Source of the DNA: Phycicoccus flavus
GTDB lineage: Bacteria > Actinomycetota > Actinomycetes > Actinomycetales > Dermatophilaceae
DNA length: 64,000 nt
NCBI RefSeq assembly: GCF_004025965.2
Contig: NZ_SAYU02000006.1
Coordinates: forward strand, 1-64,000
Reading direction: 5' to 3'
The notes beneath the pieces are model-generated. The model was not told the DNA's origin. It saw only the letters and a program-made list of their open reading frames with translations, and searched no databases. A program made the position numbers and the translations under genes. Each line of letters starts with the position of its first letter. Within the stretch, counting starts at the first letter, position 1. Below are positions 1 through 8,684 of this stretch, piece after piece.

Positions 1-181
1 GGGGCCGGGCGCACCGGGCCGGCTCGGCCGGAAGGTCACGATCTCGACACCACCGGCCCGGTTCGCCGACCCTTGGCCTCCGGGAAGCATCGGGCGTGCT
101 TGACTGTTCTACAGGACGCCATCCGAACAGGGTGGTGACCACGAACCCCGGGCAGACCCCGAGCGAGCCGAGGAGGCCGAC

Positions 182-400
182 GTGAACGCCGCACTGGCAC
201 CAAGCCTGACCAACGCAGACCGCTGCGACCGCTGCGGCGCCCAGGCCTACGTGCGGGCTCGCCTGCACGCGGGCGGGGAGCTGCTGTTCTGCGCCCACCA
301 CGGCCGGGAGCACGTCCCGGCCCTCGCCGACAAGGCCGAGATCCTCGACGAGAGCGACCGGCTGACCGAGCCCCCGGTGACGAGCGTCGCCGACGACTGA
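182..400 (+). CDS. DUF7455-like small zinc-ribbon protein
   Basis: This 72-residue protein carries an N-terminal CDRCG motif and a later FCAHHG segment, together resembling a treble-clef or zinc-ribbon pair of the actinobacterial DUF7455 family; no function is established. The GTG start sits six bases after a good GAGGAGG ribosome site (about 170-176). Its TGA overlaps the ATG of the next gene, so the two are probably translated together. The window edge upstream holds a TTGACT hexamer at 100-105, but no convincing -10 partner was found. Confidence 0.8.
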   Translation: MNAALAPSLTNADRCDRCGAQAYVRARLHAGGELLFCAHHGREHVPALADKAEILDESDRLTEPPVTSVADD

Positions 401-894
401 TGGAGCGGCTGGGGCAGGACGCCTGGGTCGTCCTGCCGCCCCTCCTCATCGCCCTCGGGATCGTCGGCATCGTCGTTCCCGTCCTGCCCGGCCTCCTCCT
501 CGTGGTGGCCGGGCTCGGCGTGTGGGCCCTCGCCACGCAGAGCGTGGTCGGCTGGGTCGTCCTCGTCCTCGGGCTGCTCGTCGCCGGGACCGGCGCGGTC
601 CTGCAGTACCTCGTCCCCGGCCGCCGGATGCGCGAGCGGGGGGTCGCGACCTCGACGATCGTCGTGGCCGTCCTGCTGGCCGTCGTCGGCTTCTTCCTCG
701 TCCCGGTGATCGGGGCGGTCGTCGGCTTCGTCGGCGGCATCTGGCTCGTCGAGACCGGCCGGGGCTCGGGCCGTCAGGAGTCCTGGGCGCGGACCCGGCA
801 CGCCGTCCTCGCGATCCTCCAGGGGTGGGGCATCGAGATGGCCGCGGCGCTCGTCGTCGCCGGCCTGTACGTCGTCGGCGTGCTGCTCAGCTGA
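400..894 (+). CDS. DUF456 family membrane protein
   Basis: The 164-residue product is almost wholly hydrophobic, with four to five predicted membrane segments and Gly/Val-rich helices typical of DUF456 proteins, whose role is unknown. It starts on an ATG that overlaps the upstream stop by one base (TGATG), which indicates translational coupling. Its last eight bases overlap the end of the convergent small membrane gene on the other strand. The family assignment rests on the pattern of an IGIVGIVVPVLPG-type first helix. Confidence 0.8.
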   Translation: MERLGQDAWVVLPPLLIALGIVGIVVPVLPGLLLVVAGLGVWALATQSVVGWVVLVLGLLVAGTGAVLQYLVPGRRMRERGVATSTIVVAVLLAVVGFFLVPVIGAVVGFVGGIWLVETGRGSGRQESWARTRHAVLAILQGWGIEMAAALVVAGLYVVGVLLS

Positions 895-1087
895 CGTCGA
901 CGAGCTCGCGGTCCGCGCGCTGGCGGGAGCGCACGACGAGCTGGGCGGCGCCTCCGGCGGCGAGGAGGACGGCCCCGGGGACCAGCAGCAGCAGTCCCGG
1001 GCCGGGCAGGGGGACGAGGACCAGGCCGAGGACGGCCAGCAACGACCCGGCCGCCAGGGTTCCGGCGGCCACGTGACGCAGGGTCAC
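887..1087 (-). CDS. Small two-helix membrane protein (66 aa)
   Basis: This is a short gene read from a GTG that overlaps the stop of the DUF3040 gene in a GTGA arrangement. The 66 residues form two hydrophobic helices joined by a PLPGPG turn and end in a charged tail (RSRQRADRELVDVS). The coupling makes it a likely co-translated partner of the DUF3040 membrane protein. I do not recognise a named family, and a longer start further upstream would only read the neighbour out of frame. Confidence 0.6.
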   Translation of the reverse strand: MTLRHVAAGTLAAGSLLAVLGLVLVPLPGPGLLLLVPGAVLLAAGGAAQLVVRSRQRADRELVDVS

Positions 1088-1473
1088 CAGTTGTTCTCGC
1101 GGCGCTCCCAGCGCTCGTCGAGGCGGTCGATGAGTCCGCCGCTCTTGCGGCTCTTGCGGCTGCCGCCCTTGGCGGGGTGCACCTCGCCGTCGCGGACGAC
1201 GCCGAGGCGGGCCTTGCGGGGCGGGGTGGCGGCGAAGACGGCCGCGGCGACCATGACGGCGAAGCCGACGGCACCGATCCACGGAGTGGTGTTGACCCCG
1301 ACGAGCACGAGCCCCAGACCGGCGATGACGCCGACGGCACCGATCACCCAGCGCCGACGCTGGAGCGAGGCCAGCCCGCTGCCCTGCATCTGCGAGGCGA
1401 ACTTCGGGTCCTCGGCCGCGAGCGCCTGCTCCATCTGGTCGAGCATCTTCTGCTCGTGGTCCGAAAGGGGCAC
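1084..1473 (-). CDS. DUF3040 membrane protein
   Basis: The 129-residue product begins VPLSDHEQKMLDQMEQAL, the hallmark N-terminus of actinobacterial DUF3040 proteins. It then has two membrane helices (about residues 40-60 and 65-85) and a basic C-terminus. The GTG start lies just behind a GGGAGG ribosome site. It follows dinB in the same direction after 59 bases and is the next-to-last gene of the minus-strand damage-response gene string. Whether it is read from the SOS promoter or a local one cannot be decided here. Function is unknown. Confidence 0.85.
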   Translation of the reverse strand: MPLSDHEQKMLDQMEQALAAEDPKFASQMQGSGLASLQRRRWVIGAVGVIAGLGLVLVGVNTTPWIGAVGFAVMVAAAVFAATPPRKARLGVVRDGEVHPAKGGSRKSRKSGGLIDRLDERWERRENNW

Positions 1474-1532
1474 GGAACCTCCCGTGGTCGTCCCGGGACG
1501 CCAGGTGAGGCGTCCTCGGTGGCTCTGAACCA

Positions 1533-2789
1533 TCAGGATAAATCGCGAGGTCGCCGCACGGAAGCCGATGTGCGAGGTTCGATGAGACTCGCCGGTCGCA
1601 CGACCCCCGAGCCGAACCGGGCGCGGGCCCGGTCGACGGCCCGGTCGGCGTCCCGCCAGCCGTGCTCGGGCTCCCCGATGACGCCCTGGATCGGGGTCCG
1701 GCGCACCTCGAGGAGCCCGGACATCCGCACCCCGACGAGCCGGATCCGGGCCCGTTGCAGGCCGAGAGCGTCGAACAGGCCGACCGCGGCCTCGTGGACC
1801 GCGCGGCCGCTGTCGGTCGGCTCGCGCAGGGTCCGGGAGCGGGTGATCGTCGTGAAGTCGCTGAACCTCACCTTGAGGGTGACCGTCCGACCGGTGAGAC
1901 CGGCGGCCCGCATCCGGCCGGCGGTGCGCTCGCTGAGGGCGAGCAGGTGGCGCCGGATGAGGACGGCGTCGTCGAGGTCGGCCTCGAAGGTCTCGTCGCT
2001 GCCGATGCTCTTCTCCCGCTGCTCGCGCTCGACCGGGCGGGGGTCGCGGCCCCACGACAGCTCGTGCAGGTGCCGCCCGGTGGCCGTCCCCATCGCCCGC
2101 TCGAGGGTCGCCAGGGGGGTGTGCGCGATGTCGGCGACGGTCCGCAGCCCGAGCCGGACCAGCGACTCCTCGGTGCGGTCCCCGACCCCCCAGAGGGCCG
2201 CGACGGGCAGCTGCTGGACGAACGGGACGACCTCGTCGTGGGGCACGACGACCATGCCGTCGGGCTTGGCGAGGTTCGACGCGAGCTTGGCGACGAACTT
2301 GCTCGGGGCCACGCCGACCGAGCAGGTGATGCCCTGCTCGTCGTGGACGGTGTCCCGGATCAGCTGCCCGATCGTCGCCGGGCTGCCGAGCCGCCGGACC
2401 GCGCCGGAGACGTCGAGGAACGCCTCGTCGAGCGAGAGCGGCTCCAGGTGCGGCGTCACCGACCGGAACGTCTCCATGACCCCGGCGGAGATCGCGGCGT
2501 AGAGGTCGTGGTCGGGGCGCAGGACGGTGGCCTGCGGGCAGAGCCGCCGGGCGCGGGACATCGGCATCGCGCTCGTCACCCCGAACCGGCGCGCCTCGTA
2601 CGTCGCGGAGAGGACGACGCCGCGGGTGCCGCCGCCGACGATGACCGGGGTCCCGACGAGCTCGGGGTGGGACAGCAGGGTCGCCGAGGCGTAGAAGGCG
2701 TCCATGTCGACGTGCAGGACGGTGCAGCCGGTGTCGTCGAGCGGCGCCGGGCTGACCCGCTCCGGGAGCGCGAACTGGCGGCGGCTCAT
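1533..2789 (-). CDS. dinB: DNA polymerase IV (Y-family translesion polymerase)
   Basis: This 418-residue Y-family polymerase inserts nucleotides opposite damaged bases. Both catalytic motifs are intact: HVDMDAFYAS with Asp28, and SLDEAFLD with Asp121 and Glu122. It is therefore an active DinB rather than an inactive ImuB-type relative. Thumb, palm and little-finger regions fill the usual length. The ATG follows a GGGGGAGG ribosome site. It lies 60 bases downstream of the methyltransferase and shares the strand with the DnaE2-type polymerase and the LexA-controlled promoter at about 8.7 kb, so SOS induction is expected. Confidence 0.95.
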   Translation of the reverse strand: MSRRQFALPERVSPAPLDDTGCTVLHVDMDAFYASATLLSHPELVGTPVIVGGGTRGVVLSATYEARRFGVTSAMPMSRARRLCPQATVLRPDHDLYAAISAGVMETFRSVTPHLEPLSLDEAFLDVSGAVRRLGSPATIGQLIRDTVHDEQGITCSVGVAPSKFVAKLASNLAKPDGMVVVPHDEVVPFVQQLPVAALWGVGDRTEESLVRLGLRTVADIAHTPLATLERAMGTATGRHLHELSWGRDPRPVEREQREKSIGSDETFEADLDDAVLIRRHLLALSERTAGRMRAAGLTGRTVTLKVRFSDFTTITRSRTLREPTDSGRAVHEAAVGLFDALGLQRARIRLVGVRMSGLLEVRRTPIQGVIGEPEHGWRDADRAVDRARARFGSGVVRPASLIEPRTSASVRRPRDLS

Positions 2790-2849
2790 CGCCTCCCCCT
2801 CCCCCTTCGGCCCCGGACGCCCGGGACCCTCGCGGGGTGCGGGAGTGGG

Positions 2850-3650
2850 TCAGTCGCGGGTGGCGAGGACGTGGAGGGCGCTGCCGAGGGCGCCGAGCGG
2901 GTGCTCCGAGCCGGCCGCGGCCTCCTCGAGCGCGACGAGGGCGGTGCGGTCGGCCTCGGAGTCCAGCAGCGCGGACGGCACGAGGTCGGCGAACATCCGC
3001 ACCCCCTGGACGTGCACCGGCGTGAGGCCCTGGGCCCGGACGAGGTCGACGACGGCGGAGGAGTCGAAGCGGCGCGGCACGGGGTCGTCCTCGCCCCAGC
3101 GGCCGTCGGGACGGGTGAGGACCGCCCGGGCCCGGTCGAGCCGGCCGGCGAGGGCGTTGGTGAGGACGGCGTGCAGCCGCTGGGCCACGACGAGGCTGAA
3201 CGTGCCGCCGGGGGTGAGCAGCGCGGCGACGGCCCCGACGGCGGCGTCGGGGTCGTCGACGACCTCGAGGGCGCCGTGGAGGCACACGAGGTCGAAGACG
3301 GCGCCGGAGGCCCCGGCGTCCCCCGCTCCCCCGGTCTCGCCGACGAGGTCGCGGACGGTGTCGGCGTCGCCCTGGAGGGCGCGGACCCGGTCCTCGACGC
3401 CGTGCTCCGCGGCCCGGCGGCGCAGCGAGAACAGCGCGTCCGGGCTGGGGTCGACGACGGTGAGGTCGTGGCCGGCGACGGCCAGCGGGACGGCGGTGCC
3501 GCCGGTGCCGCCGCCGAGGTCGAGGACGCGCAGCGGACGCCCGAGGCGCTCGGCGGAGGAGGCGACGTGGGCGTCGAGGACGCGCTGGACCGCGCTCGTC
3601 CGCGAGCCCGCCGGCCCGGGTCGCGGGGGTCGGCCACGCTCGTCGGCCAC
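2850..3650 (-). CDS. Class I SAM-dependent methyltransferase
   Basis: The 266-residue product has the Rossmann-type SAM motif VLDLGGGTGG (about residues 42-51), an acidic end of strand two (VVDPSP) and a FDLVCLHGALEVVDD motif IV region. The substrate is unknown. It resembles SmtA/CmoA-like small-molecule or tRNA methyltransferases, but nothing in it is diagnostic. It is placed between the DnaE2-type polymerase and DinB, 57 and 60 bases from each. A role connected with mutagenic repair is an inference from position. The start is a GTG. Confidence 0.85.
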   Translation of the reverse strand: MADERGRPPRPGPAGSRTSAVQRVLDAHVASSAERLGRPLRVLDLGGGTGGTAVPLAVAGHDLTVVDPSPDALFSLRRRAAEHGVEDRVRALQGDADTVRDLVGETGGAGDAGASGAVFDLVCLHGALEVVDDPDAAVGAVAALLTPGGTFSLVVAQRLHAVLTNALAGRLDRARAVLTRPDGRWGEDDPVPRRFDSSAVVDLVRAQGLTPVHVQGVRMFADLVPSALLDSEADRTALVALEEAAAGSEHPLGALGSALHVLATRD

Positions 3651-3707
3651 GGTCGGTCTCCTCGTCGGGGGCGGGGTGACGGCGCGGGTGCTGCCGTGGG
3701 GCCCACC

Positions 3708-6700
3708 CTAGTGTCCCGAGCTTCCCGGACTGGCGTGCCACAGCTTGCGCGAGGGCAGCGCGGGGGTGGGCGGCGAGGCGGGCACGACGTCCCCGGGCGG
3801 GGTGACCGTGACCGGGCGCGGCAAGCCGCCCGGGTGGTCCAGGACCGGGACGCCCCGGCCGGCGCGCGGGTCGGCCCCGGCGGGCTTGATGTCGGCGTAC
3901 GGCGACTGCCGGAACCCCGAGGCGTGGACGAGCACCCGGCGCCCGGTGCGCTCGGCGGCCTCCCGGGCGGCGGACTCGGCCGCCTCGGCCCGGGCGCGGG
4001 CGTCGGCCTCCCCGGCGTCGACCGCGGCCCGGACCGCCCCGAGCCCGCCGAGCTGCCAGGCGTCCCACAGCCCCGCGAGCTCCCAGGCGCCGGTGGCCCG
4101 GATCGAGACGCCCCGGTCGCCGGTGCGCCGCAGGACGCCGCGCACGAGCAGCAGCCAGCTGTGGAAGACGACGCCGGCGTACGGGCCCTGGACGTCCTCG
4201 AAGAAGGTGCAGTCCGACGGGCCGGTGCCGTCGTCGAGGGTGAGGAAGACGACCCGCCGGCCGGAGCGCACCGGCGGGGTCTGGGTCGCGACCTTGACCC
4301 CGGCGACCCACACCTCGCTGCGGCTGCGGGAGCCGACGAGGTCGCGGCTGCGGGTGACGCCGAACGCGGTGAGCAGCGGCTCGTAGAAGGCGACGACGTG
4401 GTCGGACACGTCGAGGCCGAGGACGTCGAGCTCGGCGCGCACCCGCTCCGGGCCGGTCATCTCCGGCAGCCCGGTGCCGGCGACGAGGGTCGGCCGGTCG
4501 CCGAGGTCGAGGGTCAGCTGGGTCGGCCGGGCGTCGGCGGGGACGACCTCCCGGGCCGCCTGCGACTGGGCCGCGGCCCGCGCCCGCACGTCGAGGCCGG
4601 GGTCGCCGGGGCCCTGCACCTCGGCCACCGCGGAGCGCGGCAGCGTCAGCCGGTGCCCGTCGACCGTGCCGGGGCGCGGCGGGCGCTGCGGCCCGCCGGG
4701 ACGCGCCCCGCCCGGGTGCGCCGCCGGAGCCGGGCGGCCGGTGCGGCGGGGACCGCGGGAGCGGCCGGTGCCGCGCTCCCAGCGGTCGAGCTCGGCGACG
4801 TGGAGCAGCAGGTCGCGGCGGGTCACCCGTCCGCGCCGGCCGACGGCGCTGCCCCCGGCGGTGCCGTGGAGGGCGTCGAACGCCCCGGCGAGGACGAGCC
4901 GCTCGGTGACCGGCCGGCTCACCTGGGCCCGGGTCCAGAAGTCGCCGAGGTCGGAGTACGGCTGGCCGGCGACGACCCGCGCGACCTCGGCCTCGCTGAT
5001 GCCCTTGACGTCGGCGAGCGAGAGCCGGATGCCGTACGGCTGCGGGGTGCGCCGCCAGCCCGCGACGCCGTCGGGGGCGTCGTCCCCGGGGTCGGGGTCG
5101 CCGGCGTCGAGGACGGGCTCGATCCGGTAGGTCCCGCGCGAGGCGTTGACGTCGAGCCCGAGCACCGGGATGCCGAAGGAGCGGGCGTCGTCCAGGAGCA
5201 GCCGCTTGGGGTACATGCCCGGGTCGTGGGTGAGGATGCCGGCGAGGAAGGCCGCCGGGTGGTGGGCCTTGAGCCAGGCCGAGTGGTACGTCGGCAGGGC
5301 GAAGGCCGCGGCGTGCGCCTTGCAGAACCCGAAGGACGCGAAGCTCCTCAGCACCTCCCAGATCCGGTCCCGCTCCTCCGCCGTGTACCCGCGGGCCCGC
5401 GCCGCCGGGCGCCACCAGGCCTCGACGTCCTGCTGGCCCTTCGGGGTGCCCATCGAGCGCCGGACCTCGTCGGCCTGGGCCAGGGTGACCCCGGTGGTCT
5501 CGGCGACGATGAGCAGCACCTGCTCGTGGAAGACGACGACGCCCTCGGTCTCCTGGAGGGCCGGGACGAGGCTCGGGTGGAGGAAGCGCCGCTCGCGCCA
5601 CCCGTGCCGGGACTCCAGGAACGGGGTGATCATGTCCGACTTCACCGGGCCCGGCCGGAACAGCGAGATGTCGACGACGAGGTCCTCGAACTCCCTCGGG
5701 CCGAGCTTGCCGACGAGCTCGCGCTGGCCGGGGCTCTCGATCTGGAACATCCCGAGGGTGCGGGTGGTGCGGATGAGCTCGAAGGTGCTCTCGTCGTCGA
5801 GCGGCACCTGGGTCTCGTCGTCGAGGTCGATGCGCCGCCCGCTCACCCGCTCGACCTCGGCGACGGCGTGCGCCATCGAGGACTGCATCCGGATCCCGAG
5901 GACGTCGAGCTTGAGGAAGCCGAGGGTCTCGACGTCGTCCTTGTCGAACTGGCTCATCGGGAAGCCGAGCCAGGACGCCTCGACCGGGGTGCGGTCGAGC
6001 ATCCCGGCGTTGGACAGCACGACCCCGCACGGGTGCAGCGCGATGTGCCGGGGCAGGCCGTCGAGGGCCTCGACGAGGTCGAAGAAGGCGCCCATCCGCG
6101 GGGAGTCCAGGCCGCGGCTGCGCAGCTCGGGGAGGTCGGCGATGGCGTGCCGGGCGTCCTTGGCCCGGACGTGCGGGAACGCCTTGGCGATCTCGTCGAC
6201 CTCCAGCGGCGGCATCCCGAGCGCGGCGCCGACGTCGCGGACGGCGTGGCGGACCTTGTAGGTGTCCATCATCGACACGCAGGTGACCCGCTCGCCGCCG
6301 AAGCGCTCGAGGACGGCCTCGTAGATCTCGGTGCGCCGGGCGGACTCGACGTCGACGTCGATGTCGGGCAGCTCGGCGCGCAGCGGGGAGCAGAAGCGCT
6401 CCATGAGGAGGCCGTAGCGGATCGGGTCGACGCCGCTGATCCCGAGGAGGTGGTTGACGAGGCTGCCGGCGCCCGAGCCCCGGGCCGCCACCCGGCAGCC
6501 GCGGGCGCGGACGAGGTCGGTGACCTCGGCGACGGTGAGGAAGTACGTCGGGTAGCCGAGCGAGCGGATGACGGTGAGCTCGGCGTCGAGCCGGTCCAGG
6601 ACGACCTGCCGCTCGGCGTCGGAGGCGCCCGGGTAGCGCCGGCCGACCCCGGCGTGGCAGCGGCGGGCCAGGACGTCCATCGGGTCGGTGCCGGGCTCGA

Positions 6701-7730
6701 TGTCCAGGACCTCGGGCTCGGGGAGGTGGACGGCGCCGATGCCGAGGTCGTCGCGGTCGTGCAGGACGCACTCGGCGGCGAGGGAGGCGGTCATCGCGAG
6801 CAGCCGGTCGGCCCGCGCGGCGTCCCCGGAGGTGACGACCAGGGCCCGCTCGCGCATGGCGCCGGTGCCCGCGAGGTGCCCGGCGTCGGTGACCCGGTCG
6901 AGGTGGCGGGAGTCCAGGACGACGAGCCGGCGCGCGGCGTCGAGGACGTCGACGGTGCGGACCTGCCCGGGCTCGGCGTGCCGGACGGCGGCGGTGAGGA
7001 CGGCGGGCACGCCGGCGGCGTCGGCGAGCCCGAGGAGCCGGGCGGCGTGGCTGCGGCAGCCGGGGGTGCCGTCGGGGCCGCCGTGCAGGACGACCTCGAC
7101 GACGAGCCCGTCGCGCGGCAGCAGCGTCCGCCAGCGCTCCAGCAGGTCGCGGGCCCGGGACTGCTGCCCGGCGAGCGCGGCCCGCCCGACGTCGGAGTCC
7201 GGTCCGAGCTGGACGACGAGCCGCGCCGGCCCGTCGCCGTCCACGGCGGCCGCCGCGACGCGGGCCGGGGTGCCGGCCGGGGCGGCCCAGTGGGCGAGGA
7301 GGTCGGGGGTCGTCACGGGCACCCCGCGCTCGCCGCGCAGGTGGGTGGCGGTGACGAGCCGGCAGAGGGCGGCCCAGCCCGCCCCGGGGGCCGCTCCCCC
7401 GCCGCGGCCGCGGGCGAGGACGGTGACCCGCGGGCGGCGCGGGTCGACGACGGCGCCGCCGCGGACCGGGGTGCGCACCCGGGGGGCCCGCGGCCCCGCG
7501 ACGAGGTCGTCGACGGCGAGGTCGACGCCGAGGACGGGGTCGAGGCCCACCGCGCCGCACGCCCGGGCGAACCGGACCGCGCCGTACAGGCCGTCGCGGT
7601 CGGTGAGCGCGAGCGTGCCCTGGCCGAGGTCGACGGCGCGGGCGACGAGGTCCTCGGGGGTCGAGGCGCCGTAGCGCATCGAGAACCCCGAGGCGACGTG
7701 GAGGTGGGCGAACCCGTCGGGAGCGGTCAT
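3708..7730 (-). CDS. dnaE2: Error-prone DNA polymerase III alpha subunit (DnaE2-type)
   Basis: This 1340-residue C-family polymerase is the catalytic partner expected in translesion synthesis. A PHP domain fills the N-terminus. The palm carries the catalytic pair Asp456/Asp458 in PDIDVDV and the third acidic residue Asp609 in KLDVLGIR. A helix-hairpin-helix region and a C-terminal OB fold (near VWVAGVKV) follow. The PHP metal motif is degenerate: HLHVAS has Ala13 where HxH proteins have histidine, so proofreading is probably absent. The ATG opens MTAPDGFAHLHVASGF and lies 20 bases after the HEPN gene. The frame between this start and about 7980 belongs to a shadow. Confidence 0.93.
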   Translation of the reverse strand: MTAPDGFAHLHVASGFSMRYGASTPEDLVARAVDLGQGTLALTDRDGLYGAVRFARACGAVGLDPVLGVDLAVDDLVAGPRAPRVRTPVRGGAVVDPRRPRVTVLARGRGGGAAPGAGWAALCRLVTATHLRGERGVPVTTPDLLAHWAAPAGTPARVAAAAVDGDGPARLVVQLGPDSDVGRAALAGQQSRARDLLERWRTLLPRDGLVVEVVLHGGPDGTPGCRSHAARLLGLADAAGVPAVLTAAVRHAEPGQVRTVDVLDAARRLVVLDSRHLDRVTDAGHLAGTGAMRERALVVTSGDAARADRLLAMTASLAAECVLHDRDDLGIGAVHLPEPEVLDIEPGTDPMDVLARRCHAGVGRRYPGASDAERQVVLDRLDAELTVIRSLGYPTYFLTVAEVTDLVRARGCRVAARGSGAGSLVNHLLGISGVDPIRYGLLMERFCSPLRAELPDIDVDVESARRTEIYEAVLERFGGERVTCVSMMDTYKVRHAVRDVGAALGMPPLEVDEIAKAFPHVRAKDARHAIADLPELRSRGLDSPRMGAFFDLVEALDGLPRHIALHPCGVVLSNAGMLDRTPVEASWLGFPMSQFDKDDVETLGFLKLDVLGIRMQSSMAHAVAEVERVSGRRIDLDDETQVPLDDESTFELIRTTRTLGMFQIESPGQRELVGKLGPREFEDLVVDISLFRPGPVKSDMITPFLESRHGWRERRFLHPSLVPALQETEGVVVFHEQVLLIVAETTGVTLAQADEVRRSMGTPKGQQDVEAWWRPAARARGYTAEERDRIWEVLRSFASFGFCKAHAAAFALPTYHSAWLKAHHPAAFLAGILTHDPGMYPKRLLLDDARSFGIPVLGLDVNASRGTYRIEPVLDAGDPDPGDDAPDGVAGWRRTPQPYGIRLSLADVKGISEAEVARVVAGQPYSDLGDFWTRAQVSRPVTERLVLAGAFDALHGTAGGSAVGRRGRVTRRDLLLHVAELDRWERGTGRSRGPRRTGRPAPAAHPGGARPGGPQRPPRPGTVDGHRLTLPRSAVAEVQGPGDPGLDVRARAAAQSQAAREVVPADARPTQLTLDLGDRPTLVAGTGLPEMTGPERVRAELDVLGLDVSDHVVAFYEPLLTAFGVTRSRDLVGSRSRSEVWVAGVKVATQTPPVRSGRRVVFLTLDDGTGPSDCTFFEDVQGPYAGVVFHSWLLLVRGVLRRTGDRGVSIRATGAWELAGLWDAWQLGGLGAVRAAVDAGEADARARAEAAESAAREAAERTGRRVLVHASGFRQSPYADIKPAGADPRAGRGVPVLDHPGGLPRPVTVTPPGDVVPASPPTPALPSRKLWHASPGSSGH

Positions 7731-7750
7731 CGAGGACTCCTCGCGCCGGG

Positions 7751-8164
7751 TCAGGCCGGGCGGACCGGCGCGAGCCGGCGCCCGGTGCCGTGGACGACCG
7801 GGACCCCGAGCCGGGTGGCGACGAGGTCGACGAAGGTCTCGGCGTCGCGGAGGAGGTCGTCGGCCTCGCGGACGCCGACCCGCACGAGCCCGGTCTCGAC
7901 GCCGACCCGCTGGCCGGTGGCCCCGGCGAACAGCTCCGCCCACTCGCCGAGCTCGGGGGCGGCCCGCGCGGTGAGCGCCCACACGTCGTGCGGTCCGGGG
8001 CCGGCGGGCCGGGCCGGGCGGGCGGCGAGCACGGCGGCCGCGGCCCGCAGCGCGGCGAGCGAGGCGGCGAGGTAGCGGGCCGAGGTGGCCGAGGCGGCGT
8101 ACCCGGAGGTGACGGACTCGCGGGCGCGCTCGAGGAGGTCGAGGGTCGTCGCGGCGTGGGGCAT
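7751..8164 (-). CDS. SAV_6107-type HEPN domain protein
   Basis: The 137-residue all-helical protein matches the actinobacterial SAV_6107 HEPN family (ATTLDLLERARESV at the N-terminus, a conserved ADDLLRDAETFVDLV helix near the end). HEPN proteins are often RNases or antitoxin-bound partners, but this subfamily has no proven activity and no obvious RxxxxH site. It sits between the DUF6504 gene (14 bases) and the DnaE2-type polymerase (20 bases), in the LexA-boxed operon. That placement suggests an accessory role in SOS mutagenesis. Confidence 0.85.
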   Translation of the reverse strand: MPHAATTLDLLERARESVTSGYAASATSARYLAASLAALRAAAAVLAARPARPAGPGPHDVWALTARAAPELGEWAELFAGATGQRVGVETGLVRVGVREADDLLRDAETFVDLVATRLGVPVVHGTGRRLAPVRPA

Positions 8165-8178
8165 CGGTGGCTGCTTCC

Positions 8179-8589
8179 TCAGTCGTGGGCCCGCAGGAGG
8201 AGCCAGTGGTCGTCGTCGCGGCCGAGGTCGAAGACCCCGGCGGTGCCGGACGGTGGGCGGGCCTCGACCCGCCACACCCGGCGCTCGGTGTCGGGGACGC
8301 GCGCGCCGGGGAGGTCCCCGACCTCGCGCCACCAGGCCCGCCGCTCCTGCCAGGTGTCCAGGACGGCGCACACGGCGTAGCGCCGCCCCCGCCACACGAA
8401 GGACCGGGGTCCGGGCTCCACGCCGGGCACCCCGCCCGCCCCGTCGTCGCCGGGCGCGGCGGGGGCCGGGGGCCGGGGGCCGCCGCCCTCGTCGCCGGCG
8501 CCGGGGGTGCCGGTGTCGACGACCACGGTGACGTCGGGTCGGCCCCACGTCGTGCGCACCGTGACGATCTCGTCGTGTCGGCGGGTCAT
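8179..8589 (-). CDS. DUF6504 family protein, first gene of the SOS operon
   Basis: The 136-residue product has a conserved N-terminal strand region (RRHDEIVTVRTTWGRPD), a low-complexity Gly/Pro linker at about residues 28-58, and a C-terminal WRVEARP...GVFDLGRDDDHWLLLRAHD block typical of DUF6504. No catalytic motif is evident. It is the promoter-proximal gene of the minus-strand repair operon. Its ATG follows a GGAGG-like ribosome site and lies 70 bases downstream of the LexA box. Function is unknown; operon position suggests a polymerase-associated factor. Confidence 0.8.
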   Translation of the reverse strand: MTRRHDEIVTVRTTWGRPDVTVVVDTGTPGAGDEGGGPRPPAPAAPGDDGAGGVPGVEPGPRSFVWRGRRYAVCAVLDTWQERRAWWREVGDLPGARVPDTERRVWRVEARPPSGTAGVFDLGRDDDHWLLLRAHD

Positions 8590-8658
8590 GGCAACCTCCG
8601 GTGGGCAGGACCGACCGCCCGGCGACCCTCGCGGGACCGGTGGACGGGTGACGGATGT

Positions 8659-8674
8659 TCGAACGCGTGTTCGA
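8659..8674. promoter_or_regulatory. LexA (SOS) box
   Basis: The sequence TCGAACGCGTGTTCGA is a perfect 16-bp palindrome that matches the actinobacterial and mycobacterial SOS consensus TCGAAC-N4-GTTCGA. It lies ten bases downstream of the -10 of the minus-strand promoter, where bound LexA would block RNA polymerase. Confidence 0.93.
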
Positions 8675-8684
8675 TCGGGTGTCC

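Noticed and set aside
1-181. Promoter with TTGACT at 100-105
   Set aside because: No -10 hexamer occurs at 16-19 bases; kept only as a remark in the first gene entry.
1533-2789. Identification of the Y-family gene as ImuB
   Set aside because: Both catalytic motifs (Asp28, Asp121/Glu122) are present, whereas ImuB has lost them.
1662-8075. A 2137-codon open frame on the plus strand across the repair operon
   Set aside because: It lies antisense to real genes with clear motifs (DinB, DnaE2) and has the Glu/Asp/Gly/Arg-rich composition of GC-rich shadow frames with no domain.
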